This document shows positions 1 to 9,904 of a stretch of 64,000 bases of DNA, in pieces; position 1 is the stretch's first letter, and each line of letters begins with the position of its first letter. This stretch comes from Streptomyces sp. AJS327 (GTDB lineage: Bacteria > Actinomycetota > Actinomycetes > Streptomycetales > Streptomycetaceae). A model generated the notes under the pieces. The model saw only the letters and a program-made list of their open reading frames with translations. It had not been told where the DNA came from and made no database searches. A program made the translations under genes and the position numbers. The stretch covers positions 1,872,501 to 1,936,500 of the forward strand of contig NZ_SKBR01000001.1 in assembly GCF_013450295.1 (NCBI RefSeq), read 5' to 3'.

Positions 1-327
1 GGCCGAGACCTCCCGGAAGGCCAGCTGGAGCGACTTGAGCCCGTCCCGCAGCGGCGCGGCGTGGTAGGTGCCGATCTCGGTGGCGCTCGCGGTGACCAGC
101 CCGGCGAGCGCGTGGATCAGTTTCCGCGCCTCGTCCAGATCGCGGGCCTCCTCACCCTCCTCCGCGAGGCCGCACTTGACGGCGGCGGAACTCATCAGGT
201 GGACCGCGACCGTGGTGATCACCTCGACGGCGGGCACATCCGCGATGTCCCTGGTCATGTCGGTGAAGCCCGGGGTGGCCGCGGAGTCGTCCGGGTCGGC
301 GGCGCCGGGGGGTGTGCCATCGCTCAT
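1..327 (-). CDS. DUF1844 family protein (3' end cut by window edge)
   Basis: Reading leftward from ATG at 325-327 gives MSDGTPPGAADPDDSAATPG, then a helical stretch with VEVITTVAVHLMSSAAVKCG and RKLIHALAGLVTASATEIG. These match the DUF1844 family, small mostly helical proteins of unknown function that usually sit divergent from infC in actinobacteria. The frame is still open at base 1, so the C-terminus lies outside the window. No Shine-Dalgarno is seen; TAGGCT (335-340, read on the minus strand) lies 7 nt before the ATG, the geometry of a leaderless Streptomyces transcript. Function is not known. Confidence 0.85.
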   Translation of the reverse strand, partial: MSDGTPPGAADPDDSAATPGFTDMTRDIADVPAVEVITTVAVHLMSSAAVKCGLAEEGEEARDLDEARKLIHALAGLVTASATEIGTYHAAPLRDGLKSLQLAFREVSA

Positions 328-334
328 ACGCCCC

Positions 335-340
335 AGCCTA
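335..340 (-). promoter_or_regulatory. Candidate -10 box for a leaderless DUF1844 transcript
   Basis: TAGGCT on the minus strand fits the TANNNT consensus and lies 7 nt before the ATG, so transcription could begin at or next to the start codon. No convincing -35 is visible. Confidence 0.4.
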
Positions 341-567
341 TGCCCCGCGCGCGGGCCCGGGACGGCGGGGAGAGGCGTCTCCCGGCAGCTCATGTCCTGG
401 TATGCTTGGTCGTCGACCGGCTGACGTCCGTCCTCCCGCGCCCTCGGGTGCCGTGCCTTCCGGGCACGCCTTCGGGACCGGAGCGGACAGGCTTCAGCCC
501 ACAAGTGGAGGCTCCGATCTCCCACCTGGCGGTCCTCCGGGCCGCGGGTCATCGGTCAGGCTGCGCC

Positions 568-636
568 CCGCGGTGTACCGCGGCGGTGCTCCCGGTCTGT
601 GAGGAGCCCCGCCTGTGTCCCGTCCGGGGCGTTTTT
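568..636 (+). promoter_or_regulatory. infC leader with putative transcription attenuator
   Basis: The untranslated region before infC holds a 6 bp hairpin CCGCGG-TGTA-CCGCGG (568-583), then GCTCC (588-592), which can pair with GGAGC (603-607), and an intrinsic-terminator-like hairpin GCCCCG (606-611) with CGGGGC (625-630) followed by GTTTTT (631-636). The GCTCC:GGAGC pairing overlaps the terminator's 5' arm, so the two structures exclude each other. A U-tract is rare in this GC-rich sequence. In Firmicutes infC-rpmI-rplT is controlled by an L20-binding leader with a terminator; a comparable role here is inference. A possible -10 (TATGCT) sits at 401-406. Confidence 0.5.
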
Positions 637-722
637 GCGTCTTCGGACGGATGTCACACCCAACAGAGACCCAGAGTACGGCTGTTCGCCAGACCGCCGT
701 GCGGTGTACCCGAGGAGGCCCC

Positions 723-1352
723 ATCAGCGCCGAGCCCCGCATCAACGACCGGATTCGCGTCCCCGAGGTGCGACTCGTCGGTCCCAGTGGCGAGCAGGTC
801 GGCATCGTGCCGCTTGCCAAGGCCCTGGAGCTTGCGCAGGAGTACGACCTCGACCTCGTCGAGGTGGCGGCGAACGCCCGCCCGCCCGTGTGCAAGCTCA
901 TGGACTACGGAAAGTTCAAGTACGAGTCGGCCATGAAGGCCCGTGAGGCGCGCAAGAACCAGGCGCACACGGTCATCAAGGAGATGAAGCTCCGGCCGAA
1001 GATCGACCCGCACGACTACGACACCAAGAAGGGTCATGTCGTCCGGTTCCTCAAGCAGGGGGACAAGGTCAAGATCACGATCATGTTCCGCGGCCGTGAG
1101 CAGTCGCGCCCCGAGCTGGGCTTCCGGCTCCTCCAGCGGCTCGCCGACGACGTGGCCGACCTGGGCTTCGTGGAGTCCAACCCGAAGCAGGACGGCCGGA
1201 ACATGATCATGGTTCTCGGTCCGCACAAGAAGAAGACCGAGGCGATGGCCGAAGCCCGCGAGGCGCAGGCCGCACGCAAGGCCGGACGCCAGCCTGGCTC
1301 CGCCGAGGAGAGCTCCGCCGAGGAGACCACCGAGGAACCGGCTGAGGCGTGA
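723..1352 (+). CDS. infC: Translation initiation factor IF-3, AUC start
   Basis: IF-3 binds the 30S subunit, prevents premature 50S joining and proofreads initiator tRNA and start-codon pairing. The protein (209 aa) opens with [20 protein letters not shown], the standard IF-3 N-terminus, then [20 protein letters not shown] and the C-terminal domain with [18 protein letters not shown]. An in-frame ATG exists at 615, but the leader codons between are unlike IF-3, and AGGAGG (713-718) lies just before an ATC codon at 723, so ATC is taken as the start. Non-canonical AUU/AUC starts on infC underlie autoregulation by IF-3 itself in E. coli. The Ala/Glu-rich tail is usual in actinobacteria. First gene of infC-rpmI-rplT. 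Confidence 0.95.
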   Translation: MSAEPRINDRIRVPEVRLVGPSGEQVGIVPLAKALELAQEYDLDLVEVAANARPPVCKLMDYGKFKYESAMKAREARKNQAHTVIKEMKLRPKIDPHDYDTKKGHVVRFLKQGDKVKITIMFRGREQSRPELGFRLLQRLADDVADLGFVESNPKQDGRNMIMVLGPHKKKTEAMAEAREAQAARKAGRQPGSAEESSAEETTEEPAEA

Positions 1353-1461
1353 ACCCTCCGGGGTGCCCGCCCCGGACATTGCCACCGAACCAAGCTGGCG
1401 CTCCGGCACACCGCCTGACCGGCGGTGCCCGAGGCGTCATCGACGAGGAGAGAACGGCGAC

Positions 1462-1656
1462 ATGCCGAAGAACAAGACGCACAGTGGTGCCCGCAAGCGC
1501 TTCAAGATCACGGGCTCCGGCAAGGTGATGCGCCAGCGCGCCGGTCGCCGCCACTACCTCGAACACAAGCCGTCCACCCTGACGCGCCGCCTTGCTGGCA
1601 AGACCGAGACGGCCCCGGCGGACGCCAAGAAGGTCAAGAAGCTTCTCGGCAAGTAA
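1462..1656 (+). CDS. rpmI: 50S ribosomal protein L35
   Basis: A 64-residue basic protein, [20 protein letters not shown] onward, with the diagnostic [18 protein letters not shown] motif and the [11 protein letters not shown] segment; length is normal for L35. It is a component of the large ribosomal subunit. ATG at 1462 follows a purine-rich GAGGAGAG (1445-1452). It lies about 110 nt after infC and 77 nt before rplT in the conserved operon. Confidence 0.97.
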   Translation: MPKNKTHSGARKRFKITGSGKVMRQRAGRRHYLEHKPSTLTRRLAGKTETAPADAKKVKKLLGK

Positions 1657-1733
1657 CACCCCGCTCGACCGGGACCCATTCGATCCGGGCTGGGGCGCAC
1701 CCCGACCCAGCCTCGCCAACAAGGAGTTGACAA

Positions 1734-2117
1734 GTGGCACGCGTCAAGCGGGCAGTGAACGCGCAGAAGAAGCGCCGGGCGATCCTGGAGCAGGCCAGCG
1801 GCTACCGCGGCCAGCGCTCGCGCCTGTACCGCAAGGCGAAGGAACAGGTCACCCATTCCTACGTCTACAACTACAACGACCGTAAGCGGCGCAAGGGCGA
1901 CTTCCGGCAGCTGTGGATCCAGCGGATCAACGCCGCCGCCCGCGCCAACGGCATGACCTACAACCGCTTCATCCAGGGCCTCAAGGCCGCTGAGATCGAG
2001 GTGGACCGCAAGATGCTGGCCGAGCTGGCGGTCAACGACTCCGCCGCCTTCACGGCGCTGGTCGAGGCCGCCCAGAAGGCGCTTCCCGGTGACGTGAACG
2101 CCCCGAAGGCCGCCTGA
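1734..2117 (+). CDS. rplT: 50S ribosomal protein L20
   Basis: Large-subunit protein needed for early 50S assembly and, in Firmicutes, the repressor of this operon. 127 aa, starting [20 protein letters not shown] at GTG 1734 after AAGGAG (1721-1726). The [18 protein letters not shown] and [15 protein letters not shown] motifs are diagnostic. Length is a few residues above the usual 117-120 because of a C-terminal extension ending in [10 protein letters not shown]. It closes the operon; a strong hairpin follows at 2208-2237. Confidence 0.97.
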   Translation: MARVKRAVNAQKKRRAILEQASGYRGQRSRLYRKAKEQVTHSYVYNYNDRKRRKGDFRQLWIQRINAAARANGMTYNRFIQGLKAAEIEVDRKMLAELAVNDSAAFTALVEAAQKALPGDVNAPKAA

Positions 2118-2207
2118 CCGCACCCCGGTCACCCCGGTTCACCCCGGTCACCGTGTTGGGCGGGCGCCGCGCACCGCGCGGGCCCGCGGCGGTGCACGCG
2201 GATCACC

Positions 2208-2237
2208 GGACCCGCAGGCGCTCGCGTCTGCGGGTCC
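2208..2237 (+). terminator. Rho-independent-type terminator after rplT
   Basis: GGACCCGCAG (2208-2217) pairs perfectly with CTGCGGGTCC (2228-2237), extended inward by three more pairs (one G-U) around a CTCG loop, a 13 bp stem. No U-tract follows, as is common in Streptomyces. Just upstream (2119-2155) the phrase CACCCCGGTC recurs three times. Confidence 0.75.
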
Positions 2238-2366
2238 GCCCCGTTCCCGCCCCGTTCCGGCCGTTTCGGTTATCCCGCCCCGGCCGTCCCGGGCCCCGCC
2301 CGCCGTACGCCGCCCACCGCCGTCCCGAGGCGGCCCGCGCGCCCCCAGGAAGCGAGCAGCCATCCC

Positions 2367-3200
2367 ATGTCCGTTCCCGAACTGACCTCACTCCGGTCAC
2401 CGCGCGTCGTCGCGGCCCGGCGACTGGCCAGGCGCGCCCACCGGGCCAGGGAGCGGCGCTTCCTCGCCGAGGGACCGCAGGCCGTCCGGGAGGCGGCGGA
2501 GCACCTGGTCGAGGTCTACATGACGCCGGAGGCCGTGCGGCGGCACCCGGACGTCGACCACGCCGCGCGGGCCGCGGGCGCCCAAGTGCTCACCGTGACC
2601 GACGAGATCATCGCGGACCTGGCCGACACGGTCACCCCCAGCGGCGTGGTCGGGCTCTGCCGGTTCCTCGACGTCCCCCTGGACGAGGTGCTGGCGTCCG
2701 GGCCCCGGCTGGTCGCGGTGCTCGCGCACGTCCGCGACCCGGGCAACGCCGGAACCGTGCTGCGCTGCGCCGACGCCGCGGGCGCCGACGCGGTCGTGCT
2801 GACCGACGCCTCCGTCGACCTGTACAACCCCAAGTGCGTCCGGGCCTCCGCCGGTTCGCACTTCCATCTGCCGGTCGTGGTCGGCGTACCGGTGGAGCGG
2901 GCGGTCGCGGGCCTGCGCGCGGCCGGGGCCCGGGTCGTCGCCGCCGACGGCCAGGGCGCCACCGACCTCGACGAGGAGCTGAACGCCGGGCGGATGGCCG
3001 GCCCGACCGCCTGGGTGTTCGGCAACGAGGCGTGGGGCCTGCCGGAGGCGACCCGCGACCGCGCGGACACCGTCGTCCGCGTCCCGCTGCACGGCCGGGC
3101 GGAGAGTCTCAACCTCGCGACGGCGGCGGCCGTCTGTCTGTACGCGTCCGCGCGTGCGCAGCGGGCCACGGGAGGGTGCCGGTCCGGTACCGCGAACTAG
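2367..3200 (+). CDS. TrmH/SpoU-family RNA 2'-O-methyltransferase
   Basis: 277 aa. SPOUT-class S-adenosylmethionine-dependent methyltransferase acting on tRNA or rRNA ribose; the exact target nucleotide cannot be read from sequence. The N-terminal part (about 15-100) is the substrate-binding domain with FLAEGPQAVREA. The C-terminal knot carries HVRDPGNAGTVLRCADAAGA, then WVFGNEAWGLP and VPLHGRAESLNLATAAAVCL, motifs 1-3 of the SpoU family. ATG at 2367 is preceded by only a weak GGAAG. It lies between the ribosomal-protein operon and the histidine kinase/pheST, its conserved place in streptomycetes. Confidence 0.9.
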   Translation: MSVPELTSLRSPRVVAARRLARRAHRARERRFLAEGPQAVREAAEHLVEVYMTPEAVRRHPDVDHAARAAGAQVLTVTDEIIADLADTVTPSGVVGLCRFLDVPLDEVLASGPRLVAVLAHVRDPGNAGTVLRCADAAGADAVVLTDASVDLYNPKCVRASAGSHFHLPVVVGVPVERAVAGLRAAGARVVAADGQGATDLDEELNAGRMAGPTAWVFGNEAWGLPEATRDRADTVVRVPLHGRAESLNLATAAAVCLYASARAQRATGGCRSGTAN

Positions 3201-3250
3201 TAGGGTGACCTGCCCAGGGCTCGCGGCCTGACAAGGGGGATGCGAGGGGC

Positions 3251-4420
3251 ATGGACGTGCGGAGGCCGGGGAGCGGACGGGTGCGGGAGAGTGCTTCCGA
3301 CACGGCGCCGTCCGGAGCCGAGGAACGGCCCCCCGCCTGCCCGAAGCCGCCTCCCGCCGTACCTGACGTGGCCGGACTCCACCCGGACGACCTCCCCGAC
3401 GGCCTCGTCGTCGCGGACGGCGGCGGCCGGGTCGTCTGCTTCAACGCCGCCGCGGCCCGCATCACCGGGCGCCCCGCCGAGGAACAGCTCGGCCTGCCCC
3501 TGGAGCGGGCGCTCCCACTGGAGGACGTCGAGGGACGCCGCTGGTGGCGGCTGACCGACCCGTACGGCGGCCTCGCCACCCGCACCGGACAGCCCGAGCG
3601 GAACCTGCTGCTTCCCGGCGGACGCGAGGTGCTGGTGCACGCCCGCTACGTGCGCCCGGTGCGCCGGGGGCCGGTGCACCGTGTGGTGGTCACCCTGCGC
3701 GGCACCGAGGCGCGCCGCCGCACCGAGCGCAGCCACGCCGAGCTGATCGCCACCGTCGCGCACGAGCTGCGCTCGCCGCTGACCTCGGTCAAGGGCTTCA
3801 CCGCCACCCTGCTGCGCAAGTGGGAGCGGTTCACCGACGACCAGAAGCGGCTGATGCTGGAGACGGTCGACGCGGACGCCAACCGCGTCACCCGGCTCAT
3901 CGCGGAGCTGCTCGACATCTCCCGGATCGACTCCGGGCGGCTGGAGGTGCGGCGCCAGCCGGTCGACGTGGTGGCGGCCGTCGAGCGGCACGTCGAGGCG
4001 CACACCACGGCCGGGGAGCGGCCCGGCCGCTTCGTCACCCGGGTCGCCGGTCCGCTGCCGCCGCTCTGGGCCGACCCGGACAAGATCGACCAGGTGCTGG
4101 GCAACCTGCTGGAAAACGCGGTGCGGCACGGCGCCGGAACCGTCACCATCGAGGTGGCGCCAGCGCCGACCCGTACCCGTACCGAAGGAACCGCGATCAC
4201 CGTGAGCGACGAGGGCCCCGGCATCCCCGAGGAGTCGATGACCCGCGTCTTCACGCGCTTCTGGCGCGGCAGCAAGCGCGGCGGCACCGGGCTCGGCCTG
4301 TACATCGTCAAGGGCATCGTCGAGGCGCACGGCGGCGTGATCACCGTGGACCGCTCGGCGGCGGGTGGCGCCCGTTTCCGATTTATCCTGCCCGTGGGCA
4401 CCCCGGCCGTCCTCGTCTGA
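3251..4420 (+). CDS. Orphan PAS-domain sensor histidine kinase
   Basis: 389 aa. An N-terminal PAS-like sensor (about 40-150, with LPDGLVVADGGGRVVCFNAA) is followed by a HisKA domain whose phospho-acceptor is H171 in IATVAHELRSPLTSVKG, then a HATPase with N box IDQVLGNLLENAVRHG, G1 box VSDEGPGIPEES and G2 box RGGTGLGLYIVKGIV. No membrane segment or signal peptide is visible, so it should be cytoplasmic. No response-regulator gene is adjacent. The ATG at 3251 has a poor ribosome site; GTG at 3281 has GGGGAG 7 nt upstream and may be the real start, removing 10 residues. It precedes pheS by 150 nt on the same strand. Confidence 0.9.
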   Translation: MDVRRPGSGRVRESASDTAPSGAEERPPACPKPPPAVPDVAGLHPDDLPDGLVVADGGGRVVCFNAAAARITGRPAEEQLGLPLERALPLEDVEGRRWWRLTDPYGGLATRTGQPERNLLLPGGREVLVHARYVRPVRRGPVHRVVVTLRGTEARRRTERSHAELIATVAHELRSPLTSVKGFTATLLRKWERFTDDQKRLMLETVDADANRVTRLIAELLDISRIDSGRLEVRRQPVDVVAAVERHVEAHTTAGERPGRFVTRVAGPLPPLWADPDKIDQVLGNLLENAVRHGAGTVTIEVAPAPTRTRTEGTAITVSDEGPGIPEESMTRVFTRFWRGSKRGGTGLGLYIVKGIVEAHGGVITVDRSAAGGARFRFILPVGTPAVLV

Positions 4421-5712
<1,292 letters not shown>

Positions 5713-5713
<1 letters not shown>

Positions 5714-8262
5714 TGCGGGCGCCGCTTTCCTGGCTGCGGGAGTACGTCGACCTGCCGGCCGGTGCCACCGGCAGGGACGTCGCCACCAAACTGATCTCGG
5801 CCGGGCTTGAGGTCGAGACCGTCGAACGACTCGGCACCGACCTGACCGGCCCCCTCGTGGTGGGGAAGGTCCTGGCCATCGAGGAGCTGACGGAGTTCAA
5901 GAAGCCGATCCGGTACTGCCAGGTGGACGTCGGGGGGCGCACCAGCCCCGGCGCCGAACCCACCGGCGAGCCGCAGAACATCATCTGCGGGGCGCGGAAC
6001 TTCCGGGTGGGCGACAAGGTCGTCGTCGCGCTGCCTGGCGCGGAGCTGCCCGGCGGCTTCGCCATCTCCGCGCGCACCACCTACGGTCGGGTCTCCGAGG
6101 GCATGATCTGCTCGGAGCGCGAGCTGGAGATGGGCGACGACCACGACGGCATCATCGTGCTGCCGCCCGAGCACGAGGCGGGCACCGACGCCATCGAGCT
6201 GCTCGAACTGGTCGACGAGGTGCTGGACATCGCCGTCACGCCGGACCGCGGCTACTGCCTCTCGCTGCGCGGCGTCGCCCGCGAGACGGCCACCGCCTAC
6301 GGCCTGCCGCTGCGCGACCCGGCCCTGCTGGACGTCCCCCCGCCGAACGCGGAGGGCCCCGCCGTCGAGGTCGCGGACCCGCGCGGCTGCGGCCGCTTCA
6401 CCGCGCGCCGGGTCACCGGCGTCCGCCCGGAGGCCGCCTCCCCGGTGTGGCTGCGCCGCCGCCTCCAGAAGGCCGGGATGCGTCCTGTCTCGCTGGCGGT
6501 GGACATCACCAACTACGTCATGCTGGAGCTGGGCCAGCCGCTGCACGCCTACGACGCCTCCCGGGTGGACGGCACCATCGGCGTCCGCCGCGCGCGGCCG
6601 GGGGAGAAGCTGACCACGCTGGACGGCACCGACCGTGTGCTGGACCCGGAGGACCTGGTCATCACCGACAACCGCGGGCCGATCGGCCTCGCCGGGGTGA
6701 TGGGCGGGGCCGAGACGGAGATCGCCGCGGCCGAGATCGACCCGGCCACCGGCGAGGTCGGCGGAACCCGCGACGTCATCGTGGAGGCCGCGCACTTCGA
6801 CGCGGTCGCGATCGCCCGGGCCGCCCGCCGCCACCGGCTCTCCTCCGAGGCGTCCCGCCGCTTCGAGCGCGGCGTCGACCCGGAGGCGGGAGCGGCCGCC
6901 GCCCAGCGCACCGTCGACCTGCTCGCGCTGCTCGCGGGCGGCACCGCCGACCCCGGGGTCACGCGGTTCGCCGCCCCCTCCGGCCCGCGCACCGTGATGA
7001 TCGACGCGGACCACCCGGACCGTGTCGCGGGGGTCAGCTACGGCCGGGAGACCGTCGTCCGCCGCCTCCAGCAGGTCGGCTGCGACGTGTACGGGCAGGA
7101 CCGGCTCACCGTGACCGTGCCGTCCTGGCGGCCCGACCTGCACGACCCGAACGACCTCGCGGAGGAGGTCATCCGCCTGGAGGGGTACGAGAACCTCCCG
7201 GTGACGCTGGCCAGGCCGCCCGCCGGCCGTGGCCTCACCGAGCGGCAGCGGCTGCACCGCCGGGTGGGCCGGGCGCTGGCCGGAGCGGGCTACGTCGAGG
7301 CTCTCAGCTACCCGTTCGTCGGAAGCGCCGCCCTCGACCAGCTCGGCCTCGCCGCGGATGACCCGAGGCGGCGCCTGGTCCGGCTCGTCAACCCGCTCTC
7401 CGACGAGGAACCCGCGCTGCGCACCACGCTGCTCCCCGGGCTGCTCGCCACCCTCCGCCGCAACCTGGGCCGTGGCAGCCAGGACGGGCAGGAGGGGCTG
7501 GCCCTCTTCGAGACCGGACTGGTCTTCCTGCCCACCGGCGCGGAACGCGCCGCCCCGCGCCCCGGGGTGAACGCCCGCCCGACCGGGCAGGAACTCGCGG
7601 CGCTGGACGCCGCGTTGCCCGACCAGCCGCGCCACCTCGGCGCGGTCCTCGCCGGATCGCGGGAGCCAGCGGGCTGGTGGGGCGCCGGGCGCCCCGCGAG
7701 CTGGGCCGACGCGGTGGCGGCGGCCCGCCTCGTCGCCCGCGAGGCCGGTGCCGAACTGCTCGTGGAGAACGCCGAGTCGGCGCCGTGGCACCCCGGGCGG
7801 TGCGCCGCGCTCTCGGTCGTCACCCCGGACGGCCCCCGGCCGGTGGGGTACGCGGGCGAACTGCACCCGCGCGTGGTCCAGAGCTTCGGGCTGCCCGCCC
7901 GGTCCAGCGCGCTGGAACTGGACCTGGACGCGGTGGGCGCCGCGGGCGCCGGACCGGTGCGGGCCCCGCACCTGTCCACCTTCCCGGTCGCCACCCAGGA
8001 CGTGGCGCTGGTGGTCGACGGCGGCGTACCGGCAGCCGAGGTGGAAGCCGCGCTGCGGGCCGGAGCGGGTGAACTCCTGGAGTCGCTGCGGCTGTTCGAC
8101 GTCTTCACCGGCGAACAGCTCGGCGCCGGACGGAAGTCGCTGGCGTACGCGCTGCGCTTCCGGGCCACCGACCGCACCCTGACCGCGGAGGAGGCCTCCG
8201 GGGCGCGGGACGCGGCGGTCGCCTCGGCGGTCGAGCGGACCGGGGCGGTGCTGCGCGCCTAG
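5713..8262 (+). CDS. pheT: Phenylalanyl-tRNA synthetase beta subunit
   Basis: 849 aa partner of PheS. Domains in order: an N-terminal EMAP/Myf-type tRNA-binding domain (about 40-150, with [20 protein letters not shown]), B3/B4 editing domain (about 215-370, with [17 protein letters not shown] at its end), B5 DNA-binding-like fold (about 420-490, [20 protein letters not shown]), the pseudo-catalytic class II domain (about 500-740), and a C-terminal ferredoxin-like anticodon-binding domain (about 755-849, [20 protein letters not shown] to [14 protein letters not shown]). Length is normal. It ends the operon; a 12 bp hairpin follows at 8277-8312. Confidence 0.97.
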
Positions 8263-8276
8263 CCCGCGTATGACCC

Positions 8277-8312
8277 GTGGGGGTGTGCTCGCACAGGCGC
8301 GCACACCCCCAC
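8277..8312 (+). terminator. Terminator hairpin after pheT
   Basis: GTGGGGGTGTGC (8277-8288) and GCACACCCCCAC (8301-8312) form a perfect 12 bp stem with a 12 nt loop, 14 nt beyond the pheT stop. Confidence 0.8.
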
Positions 8313-8319
8313 CGGCGTT

Positions 8320-8341
8320 GGCTCACTCGTTGGAGTGAGCC
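8320..8341. repeat. Second inverted repeat after pheT
   Basis: GGCTCACTC (8320-8328) and GAGTGAGCC (8333-8341) are perfectly complementary around a GTTG loop. It may back up the terminator at 8277-8312 or be an operator for the phosphatase gene starting at 8452; sequence alone does not decide. Confidence 0.55.
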
Positions 8342-8451
8342 TCCACCGGAGTCCCGTCCCCGGGCCCCCGGGCATCGCGCACCATCGTCCTGACCGAGGG
8401 GCCCCGGCGGGGGGAGCGTTCGCGGTCGGCTCACAGGGCTGGAGGACCGTG

Positions 8452-9834
8452 GTGCGAGCGAGCGGGGGACGCGACACCGGAGGGCGTCACACCGTGGCGG
8501 GACGAACTCCAAGTGCCCGGCGCGGCCCGCGCCTTCTCGGCTCCACGCGGCCCCCGCGCGCGGGCGGCCCCGGGCTGAACCTGGTGACCTGCGCACCGCC
8601 CGCGCTCTGGGTGGTGGGGGTGCTGGCCTGGGAGCGCTACGCGCCCTCCGGCACCCAGCTGATACAGCTGCTCGCCGCGACCCCGGCCATCGCCTGCGCC
8701 GGTACCGGGCACCGCCGGGGCGTGGTGGTGGGCGGGGCCTGCGCCCTGTTCGCGCTGTACCCGCTCGGCGGCGTCGGCGCCTACGAGGACCTCGGCAGCC
8801 GCGCCGGTACCTGCCTCGCGATCCTCAGCGTGGTGGTCGCGGGCTACCTCGCGGCGGGGCGCCGGGCCCGCCTCACCCACGAACTCGTACGGGTCCGCGA
8901 GGTGGCGGCGGTGACCCAGCGGGCGCTGCTGCGCCCGCCTCCGGCCCGGGCGGGGGAGTTCACGCTCGCCGCCGGGCACCTCTCCGCGAGCCGGCACGCC
9001 GCGCTCGGCGGCGACCTGTACGACGCGGTACCCACCGCCTACGGACTGCGGCTGGTGATCGGCGACGTGCGGGGCCACGGTCTGCCCGCCGTCGCCACGG
9101 TGGCCGCGCTGCTCGGCACCTTCCGGGAGGCCGCGCACGACGAGCCGGACCTCGCCGGGGTGCTGCGCCGACTGGAGCGCGGACTGGAGCGGCACCTGAG
9201 CGGCACCGGCTGCCGGGACGCCGGAGTGGAGCCGCTGGCCGAGGAGTTCGTCACGGTGCTGCTGCTGGAGGCCCGCGCCGACGGTTCCTTCGCCGCCCTC
9301 AACTGCGGTCACCCCTGGCCGTACCACCTGGCTCCGGCGGCGGCGCGGGCCGGTCCGGTCGCGGAGGCCGAGCCGCTGCCCCCGCTCGGCCTCTTCCCGC
9401 TGCCGGTGCCCCTGCCCCGTCCGTCTGTCCTGCCGCTGCCGCCGGGCGACGTGCTCCTCCTGCACACCGACGGCGCGGAGGACGCGCGGGACGCGGCCGG
9501 TGGCGCCTTCGACCTGGCCGGTGCGCTCCGGGAGGTGCTCGCGCCCGGCCCCGCCGACAGCGGGGAGGGGCGAGCACCGGACCCCGCGCACCCCGCCGAG
9601 GTGGTGCACCGGGTGCGCGCGGCGCTGCTGCGGCACTCCGGCGGCCGACTCAGCGACGACGTCGCGCTGTTCGCCGTCCGCCGGGAGCGCGGCCACGGGC
9701 CGCCCGGCGAGCCGGGGCGGGAATGCGGAAAGGCCAGCTGTACGGCTGGGAACCGGCGCCCGCCCTGCGGTCCCGCCGACCGGCGTCGACCGTGCGCCGG
9801 GGCGGCGCCGGAGCGGCGTACCGCGGCTCCCTGA
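8452..9834 (+). CDS. Membrane-bound PP2C/SpoIIE-type Ser/Thr phosphatase
   Basis: About 460 aa. The N-terminal third has hydrophobic segments (PALWVVGVLAWERYA; LLAATPAIACAGTG with VVVGGACALFALYPLGGVGA; LAILSVVVAGYLAAGR), so it is a membrane protein. The C-terminal PP2C domain carries GGDLYDAVP, IGDVRGHGLPAVATVAALLG, FVTVLLLEAR, LNCGHPWPYHL, HTDGAEDARD and SDDVALFAVRR; the aspartates bind metal. Such RsbU/SpoIIE phosphatases usually act on anti-anti-sigma factors. GTG at 8452 follows GGAGG (8441-8445); the open frame upstream is not phosphatase-like. The last 35 or so residues, after VRRERGHG, are read through the dehydrogenase relic at 9734-9880, so the tail is probably non-native. Confidence 0.85.
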   Translation: MRASGGRDTGGRHTVAGRTPSARRGPRLLGSTRPPRAGGPGLNLVTCAPPALWVVGVLAWERYAPSGTQLIQLLAATPAIACAGTGHRRGVVVGGACALFALYPLGGVGAYEDLGSRAGTCLAILSVVVAGYLAAGRRARLTHELVRVREVAAVTQRALLRPPPARAGEFTLAAGHLSASRHAALGGDLYDAVPTAYGLRLVIGDVRGHGLPAVATVAALLGTFREAAHDEPDLAGVLRRLERGLERHLSGTGCRDAGVEPLAEEFVTVLLLEARADGSFAALNCGHPWPYHLAPAAARAGPVAEAEPLPPLGLFPLPVPLPRPSVLPLPPGDVLLLHTDGAEDARDAAGGAFDLAGALREVLAPGPADSGEGRAPDPAHPAEVVHRVRAALLRHSGGRLSDDVALFAVRRERGHGPPGEPGRECGKASCTAGNRRPPCGPADRRRPCAGAAPERRTAAP

Positions 9835-9880
9835 ACTCCGCGATCACCGTGGCACCGGTCGACAGGCCGGGTGCGTCACC
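9734..9880 (-). pseudogene. Relic of a 3-hydroxybutyryl-CoA dehydrogenase 3' end
   Basis: Bases 9751-9838 align without gaps to 12353-12440, the 3' end of the intact dehydrogenase on the same strand, with 11 mismatches in 88. Read on the minus strand the relic gives EFREPRYAAPAPPRRTVDAG against EFKEPLYAAPALLQRMVDAG in the intact protein, continuing RRDRRAGAG versus RLGRKAGAG. The stop TGA at 12336-12338 corresponds to TGG at 9734-9736, so it is lost. Weaker similarity runs to about 9880 after a small deletion; nothing of the other 80% of the gene remains. Ancient duplication or recombination scar, not a functional gene. Confidence 0.8.
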
Positions 9881-9904
9881 CCGGGGTCCCGGGCCCCGGG
9901 GCCG

